This document shows, one piece after another, positions 11,874 through 12,490 of a stretch of 12,490 bases of DNA. The notes under the pieces were generated by a model. That model was not told where the DNA came from and ran no database searches. It saw nothing but the letters and a program-made list of their open reading frames with translations. Where the stretch lies: contig JBDSTZ010000587.1 of the NCBI GenBank assembly GCA_039927975.1, forward strand, positions 1 through 12,490. The letters are read 5' to 3'. The stretch is from JBDSTZ01 sp039927975 (GTDB taxonomy: Bacteria; Pseudomonadota; Gammaproteobacteria; Burkholderiales; Burkholderiaceae_D). Numbering within the stretch: the stretch's first letter is position 1; every line of letters starts with the position of its first letter. Made by a program: the position numbers and the translations under genes.

Positions 11874-11879
11874 ATTATA
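11874..11879 (-). promoter_or_regulatory. Possible -10 box for the unknown exported protein
   Basis: A perfect TATAAT on the minus strand lies about 30 bp before the ATG at 11843, within an AT-rich patch in otherwise GC-rich DNA. No recognisable -35 hexamer lies 16-18 bp upstream, so the promoter would be weak or activator-dependent. Confidence 0.35.
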
Positions 11880-11913
11880 CTGCGGCGGCGCGATGGCGGG
11901 CGCCGCCGAGGAA

Positions 11914-11934
11914 GGCCGCCGCCGTGGCGCGGCC
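11914..11934 (-). terminator. GC hairpin downstream of proB
   Basis: GGCCGC (11914-11919) pairs with GCGGCC (11929-11934). A further GCC/GGC pair inside, past one bulged base, closes a short loop. It starts about 10 bp after the proB stop codon. No T-run follows on the minus strand, so it is only a possible terminator or mRNA 3'-end structure. Confidence 0.3.
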
Positions 11935-11944
11935 TGCCCTCGCG

Positions 11945-12490
11945 CTACAGCAGCACCAGGTTATCCCGGTGAATCAGCTCAGGGCCTTCGAGAAAACCGA
12001 GCACGCTTTCGATCTCCGCCGATGGCCGCCGCATGATGCGGCGCGCTTCGCTGCTGGTGTAGTTACTCATGCCGCGCGCCAGCGCGACGCCGTCCTCGCC
12101 GACGCAGGTGATCACCGCGCCACGGCCAAATTCGCCGGTCACCGCGATCACGCCGATCGGCAGCAGCGACTTGCCTTCCTTCGACAGCTTCTGCACCGCG
12201 CCGGCGTCAAGCACCACCTTGCCGGCGGTGTGCAGATGGTCGGCCATCCACTGCTTGCGCGCGGTCAGGCGGCCGGTCTGCGCGGTCAGCTGGGTGCCGA
12301 TCGCTTCGCCGTTGGCCAGGCGCGTGAGCACGTCGCTGTCGCGGCCCCAGGCGATGATGGTGTGCGCGCCCGAGGCGGCCGCGCGCTTGGCCGCCAGGAT
12401 CTTGGTGAGCATGCCGCCGCGCCCGATGCTGCTGCCGGCGCCGCCGGCCATCGCTTCGAGCGCCGGATCGCCGGCCGCGCCTTCGGCGAT
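11945..12490 (-). CDS. proB: Glutamate 5-kinase, C-terminal part (runs off the right edge)
   Basis: The last 181 residues of ProB are present, and the frame is open to the window edge. They include the end of the amino-acid kinase domain: the AGGAGSSIGRGGMLTKILAAKRAAASGAHTIIAWGR segment (14-49), with the glycine-rich loop and TK motif used in substrate and ATP binding, and GTQLTAQ. After TARKQWMADHL a C-terminal PUA domain follows (GKVVLDAGAVQKLSKEGKSLLPIGVIAVTGEFGRGAVI...), ending in HRDNLVLL. ProB phosphorylates glutamate in the first step of proline synthesis in the cytoplasm. An ATG at 12451 is an internal Met in conserved sequence, not the start. The N-terminal half lies to the right of the window. 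Confidence 0.95.
   Translation of the reverse strand: MAEGAAGDPALEAMAGGAGSSIGRGGMLTKILAAKRAAASGAHTIIAWGRDSDVLTRLANGEAIGTQLTAQTGRLTARKQWMADHLHTAGKVVLDAGAVQKLSKEGKSLLPIGVIAVTGEFGRGAVITCVGEDGVALARGMSNYTSSEARRIMRRPSAEIESVLGFLEGPELIHRDNLVLL

Overview
The window looks like chromosomal DNA of a GC-rich beta-proteobacterium, most likely of the family Oxalobacteraceae (Massilia/Duganella/Janthinobacterium type). This is inferred from the high GC and GC-ending codons, the polyhydroxyalkanoate (PHA) genes, the acyl-CoA-binding protein, and a soluble RsxB-like protein followed directly by nth. I see no tRNA, rRNA, CRISPR array, insertion sequence or phage gene.

Layout from left to right. Positions 1-477 (-) hold the N-terminal part of an exported YVTN-type beta-propeller protein. 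Positions 663-1294 (+) are a two-gene unit of an FKBP-type prolyl isomerase and an acyl-CoA-binding protein, convergent with a small PHA-system protein (1344-1628, -). Positions 1855-2447 (-) are a ChpS/ChpB (MazE/MazF-type) toxin-antitoxin pair in visibly lower-GC DNA, with its own promoter. Positions 2738-4198 (+) encode an unusual thermolysin-like zinc metallopeptidase without a signal peptide. A perfect FNR-type box lies upstream of it, and its 3' end runs into a 35-bp tandem repeat. Positions 4614-6119 (+) carry a seven-iron ferredoxin (fdxA) and a thioredoxin-reductase-like ferredoxin-NADP+ reductase, a natural electron-transfer pair, closed by a clear terminator. Positions 6379-7614 (+) are an intracellular PHA depolymerase (phaZ) with a repeat-rich promoter and a very strong bidirectional terminator. 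Positions 7725-8216 (-) are a GNAT acetyltransferase, divergent from rsxB-nth (8336-9719, +). Positions 9741-10862 (-) are an operon of a membrane SPFH/band-7 protein and a small ribbon-helix-helix DNA-binding protein, whose promoter -10 box lies inside a perfect 16-bp palindrome. Positions 11043-11843 (-) encode an unrecognised secreted protein, and 11945-12490 (-) is the C-terminal part of glutamate 5-kinase (proB).

Most genes are ordinary housekeeping or storage-metabolism genes. PHA storage recurs (PHA-system protein, PHA depolymerase, and possibly the acyl-CoA-binding protein), as does iron-sulfur redox chemistry (FdxA and its reductase, RsxB, Nth). The parts most worth a second look are the SPFH plus ribbon-helix-helix operon with its palindromic operator, the metallopeptidase with the FNR box and frame-shifting 3' repeats, and the repeat architecture of the phaZ and fdxA promoters. 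I found no convincing large, wholly new system.
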